A DNA stretch of 64,000 nucleotides from positions 115,795 to 179,794 of the forward strand of contig NVVV01000001.1 of assembly GCA_002733495.1 (NCBI GenBank). The letters run 5' to 3'. This document shows, piece by piece, positions 63,948 to 64,000 of this stretch. How positions within the stretch are numbered: position 1 is the first letter of the stretch; the number at the start of each line of letters is the position of its first letter. The notes below the pieces were generated by a model, which made no database searches, had not been told where the DNA came from, and worked only from the letters and a program-made list of their open reading frames with translations. This DNA is from Robiginitomaculum sp. Lineage in GTDB: Bacteria > Pseudomonadota > Alphaproteobacteria > Caulobacterales > Maricaulaceae. The translations under genes and the position numbers were made by a program.

Positions 63948-64000
63948 GGAATGACAAGAAGGCGTTGTAAAATAAGCATATATAAGCAATCAAAGTTGCT

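Overview
The window looks like a chromosomal segment of a Gram-negative alphaproteobacterium. I base this on gene orders I know from that class: pepA/holC divergent from lptF-lptG-lptD-surA-pdxA-rsmA; fabD-fabG-acpP-fabF-mltG-yicC-gmk divergent from rpsF-rpsR-rplI; an eno-ftsB-pdhA-pdhB-pdhC-lpdA order; and mfd-sdhE near recG. The PDH E1-beta subunit carries its own lipoyl domain, which is also typical of the class. I cannot name the genus. No rRNA, tRNA, CRISPR array, prophage or transposase gene was seen, so this is mostly a housekeeping region.

Layout. 1-7.8 kb: partial leucine-type dehydrogenase, methyltransferase-like protein, hexapeptide acyltransferase plus M24 lipoprotein pair, GST, a divergent CobT-like protein, holC and pepA. 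7.9-16 kb: the outer-membrane assembly operon (LptF, LptG, LptD, SurA) with pdxA and rsmA. 16-22 kb: the fatty-acid and envelope cluster on the minus strand. 22-24 kb: ribosomal operon rpsF-rpsR-rplI, whose 3' end and terminator are present twice. 24-27 kb: secreted M28 peptidase, then an orphan lipoprotein/membrane protein pair. 27-40.5 kb: the eno-to-lpdA block on the minus strand, in which the core enolase, FtsB and pyruvate dehydrogenase genes are interspersed with a DUF2147 protein, a TPR/TolB-like protein, a small secreted protein, a GFA-fold protein, MarC and a hotdog thioesterase; it ends at rpmF. 40.9-47.7 kb (plus strand): ABC ATPase, a giant ABC-permease/M1-aminopeptidase fusion, thymidine kinase, an orphan secreted protein and a YdcH protein. 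47.7-57.5 kb: nitronate monooxygenase, mfd-sdhE, a secreted EEP-fold phosphodiesterase, MipA, recG and a DUF502 protein. 57.5-64 kb: a DUF3089 protein lacking the nucleophile serine, VOC protein, beta-propeller protein, ACT protein, clpA, clpS and an apparently 5'-truncated M23 peptidase.

The most unusual signal is a set of dispersed palindromic repeats. Family A resembles GTCATTCCGGCGAAGGCCGG, family B is CTTCGACAAGCTCAGGATGA, and family C is CCCTCTCCC..GGGAGAGGG with GGGGTGAGGGG. They fill most long intergenic gaps. Families B and C also lie in frame inside three protein-coding genes (PDH E2, PDH E1-beta and the TPR protein). There they encode extra linker peptides such as HPELVEG, LRQAQDE and [12 protein letters not shown] exactly between folded domains. 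This is analogous to the protein-coding palindromic elements known from Rickettsia and is my main candidate for an under-described phenomenon. Other items worth checking are the CobT-like protein with altered active-site motifs, a tdk leader hairpin that could hide its ribosome-binding site, and the duplicated rplI tail.
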